Source of the DNA: Microthrixaceae bacterium
GTDB taxonomy: Bacteria; Actinomycetota; Acidimicrobiia; Acidimicrobiales; DATDAH01
Assembly: GCA_020637195.1 (NCBI GenBank)
Contig: JACJWK010000002.1
Span: forward strand, 186,001-250,000
Direction of reading: 5' to 3'
DNA: 64,000 bases
Shown here: in pieces, positions 63,000 through 64,000 of the stretch
How the letters are laid out: each line of letters opens with the position of its first letter
Position numbering within the stretch: position 1 is the stretch's first letter
Made by a program: the position numbers and the translations under genes
The notes under the pieces: generated by a model
Database searches by the model: none
The model's input: the letters and a program-made list of their open reading frames with translations, nothing else
Told to the model about the DNA's origin: nothing

Positions 63000-64000
63000 C
63001 CGAGCCGTTCTTCGGCACCGGGCCGGTGCGTCCGGCGGGCGACGAGCCCGGTGACGGCCTGCAGTACCAGGTGTACGACCCCGACCTCGTCGTGGGCGAC
63101 CGGCGCATGGAGGACCACCTGCGCCCCGCGGTCTGCTACTGGCACAGCTTCTGCGCCCCCGGCGACGACGTGTTCGGCTCGGGCACCTGGGACCGGCCCT
63201 GGCTCGGCGACGCCGCCGCCGCCGACCCGATGGCGGCGGCCGAGGCCAAGCTCGACGCCGCGTTCGAGCTCTTCACCATCCTGGGCACGCCCTTCTTCTG
63301 CTTCCACGACCTCGACCTGGCGCCGGCGGGCGACTCGCTGAAGGAGAGCCGGGCCAACCTCGAGACCATGGCCGACCAGGCCCGGGCCAAGATGGACGAC
63401 ACCGGGGTGCGCCTGCTCTGGGGCACGGCCAACCTCTTCGGCCACCCCCGCTACGCCGCCGGCGCGGCGACCAACCCCGACCCCGACGTGTTCGCCCACG
63501 CCGCCGCCCAGGTGCGCGCCGCGCTCGAGGTCACCCACCGCCTCGACGGCGAGAACTACGTGCTGTGGGGCGGGCGCGAGGGCTACGACACCCTCCTCAA
63601 CACCGACCTGCGGCGTGAGGGCGAGCAGCTCGCCCGCTTCCTCTCGCTGGTGGCGGAGCACAAGCACGCCATCGGCTTCACGGGCACCCTGCTCATCGAG
63701 CCCAAGCCCCACGAGCCGACCAAGCACCAGTACGACCACGACGCCGCCGCCATCCACGGCTTCCTCGACCGCCACGGCCTCGCCCACGAGTTCAAGCTCA
63801 ACATCGAGGCGAACCACGCCACCCTGTCGGGCCACTCGTTCCACCACGAGGTCGCCTACGCGGTCGACCACGGCATCCTCGGCAGCATCGACGCCAACCG
63901 CGGCGACCCTCAGAACGGCTGGGACACCGACCAGTTCCCCAACTCGGTCGAGGAGCTCTCGCTCGTGCTGTACGAGATCCTGCGCGGCGGCGGCCTCGGC
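62996..64000 (+). CDS. xylA: xylose isomerase, truncated by the window end
   Basis: 335 residues are present of about 390-440. This is the class II-type enzyme ([22 protein letters not shown] near the start). Active-site residues are visible: [10 protein letters not shown] holds the catalytic His and Asp, WGGREGY the substrate pocket, [17 protein letters not shown] the Glu/Lys, and [20 protein letters not shown] and [17 protein letters not shown] the metal ligands. It converts D-xylose to D-xylulose. The GTG at 62996 overlaps the MscS stop by 4 bp. The C-terminus lies outside the window. Confidence 0.92.
   Translation, partial: MTEPFFGTGPVRPAGDEPGDGLQYQVYDPDLVVGDRRMEDHLRPAVCYWHSFCAPGDDVFGSGTWDRPWLGDAAAADPMAAAEAKLDAAFELFTILGTPFFCFHDLDLAPAGDSLKESRANLETMADQARAKMDDTGVRLLWGTANLFGHPRYAAGAATNPDPDVFAHAAAQVRAALEVTHRLDGENYVLWGGREGYDTLLNTDLRREGEQLARFLSLVAEHKHAIGFTGTLLIEPKPHEPTKHQYDHDAAAIHGFLDRHGLAHEFKLNIEANHATLSGHSFHHEVAYAVDHGILGSIDANRGDPQNGWDTDQFPNSVEELSLVLYEILRGGGLG

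Overview
This is about 64 kb of very GC-rich DNA (by eye above 70%) from an actinobacterium. The gene families fit a soil or aquatic member of the Acidimicrobiia or a related lineage: three cytochrome P450s, two LLM-type flavin oxidoreductases, a cholesterol-oxidase-like GMC flavoprotein, a mycothiol-type maleylpyruvate isomerase domain, a DUF222-HNH protein, RDD and DUF2254 proteins, SARP/FHA/cyclase/Ser-Thr kinase signalling genes, and many GTG starts. The taxon is an inference; no rRNA or tRNA gene was seen. Genes are tightly packed with frequent ATGA/GTGA/TGATG overlaps. Many operon-leading genes have a TANNNT hexamer 6-9 nt before the start codon, which implies leaderless mRNAs.

Layout. 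1-3.7 kb: a minus-strand signalling operon (FHA, class III cyclase, SARP-BTAD-kinase) full of apparent frameshifts, then a lipoprotein and a VapBC pair. 3.9-12.0 kb: a redox block that looks like steroid, terpenoid or lipid metabolism (nitronate-monooxygenase-like flavoprotein, P450, SDR, LLM oxidoreductase, zinc dehydrogenase, DUF1295 reductase-like membrane protein, cholesterol-oxidase-like protein). 12.1-18.5 kb: a DUF222-HNH protein and a three-gene restriction/defence-like cassette: a short N6-adenine methyltransferase half with a good AdoMet motif but no NPPY, a long methyltransferase with NPPY but a degenerate AdoMet motif, and an 858-aa GIY-YIG-like/SF2 helicase protein. 18.6-24.2 kb: an unrecognised protein, a P450-TetR pair with a clear operator, and a Ser/Thr kinase with a seven-repeat propeller broken at a C7 run. 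24.3-34.3 kb: cell-surface enzymes (SGNH-SLH protein, acyltransferase-SGNH protein), a TetR, a SurE-like lipoprotein, a sulfatase, an LLM enzyme and a mycothiol-type protein. 34.3-45.8 kb: P450, CoA-transferase, ABC exporter, DNA alkylation repair (Ada-AlkA fusion plus Ogt), YihY protein, and two tandem secreted animal-type heme peroxidases. 45.9-55.1 kb: sigma and anti-sigma-like genes, a beta-lactamase-fold lipoprotein, a 9-residue-repeat protein with an RDD protein, a zinc metallopeptidase, an M20 peptidase, an SGNH hydrolase, a DJ-1/PfpI protein and DUF2254. 55.2-64 kb: glutamine-synthetase family gene with an SDR, a molybdate regulator-ABC transporter operon, an AbiEi/DUF559-like nuclease, an MscS channel and a xylose isomerase cut by the window end.

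The two observations that fit no ordinary gene annotation best are a dispersed 50-bp element (four copies: GAAC, then a 42-bp near-perfect palindrome, then GAAC again, with paired substitutions between the arms; three copies lie in the last 6 kb), and the split-methyltransferase/GIY-YIG-helicase cassette, whose last methyltransferase half has clearly lower GC than its surroundings.
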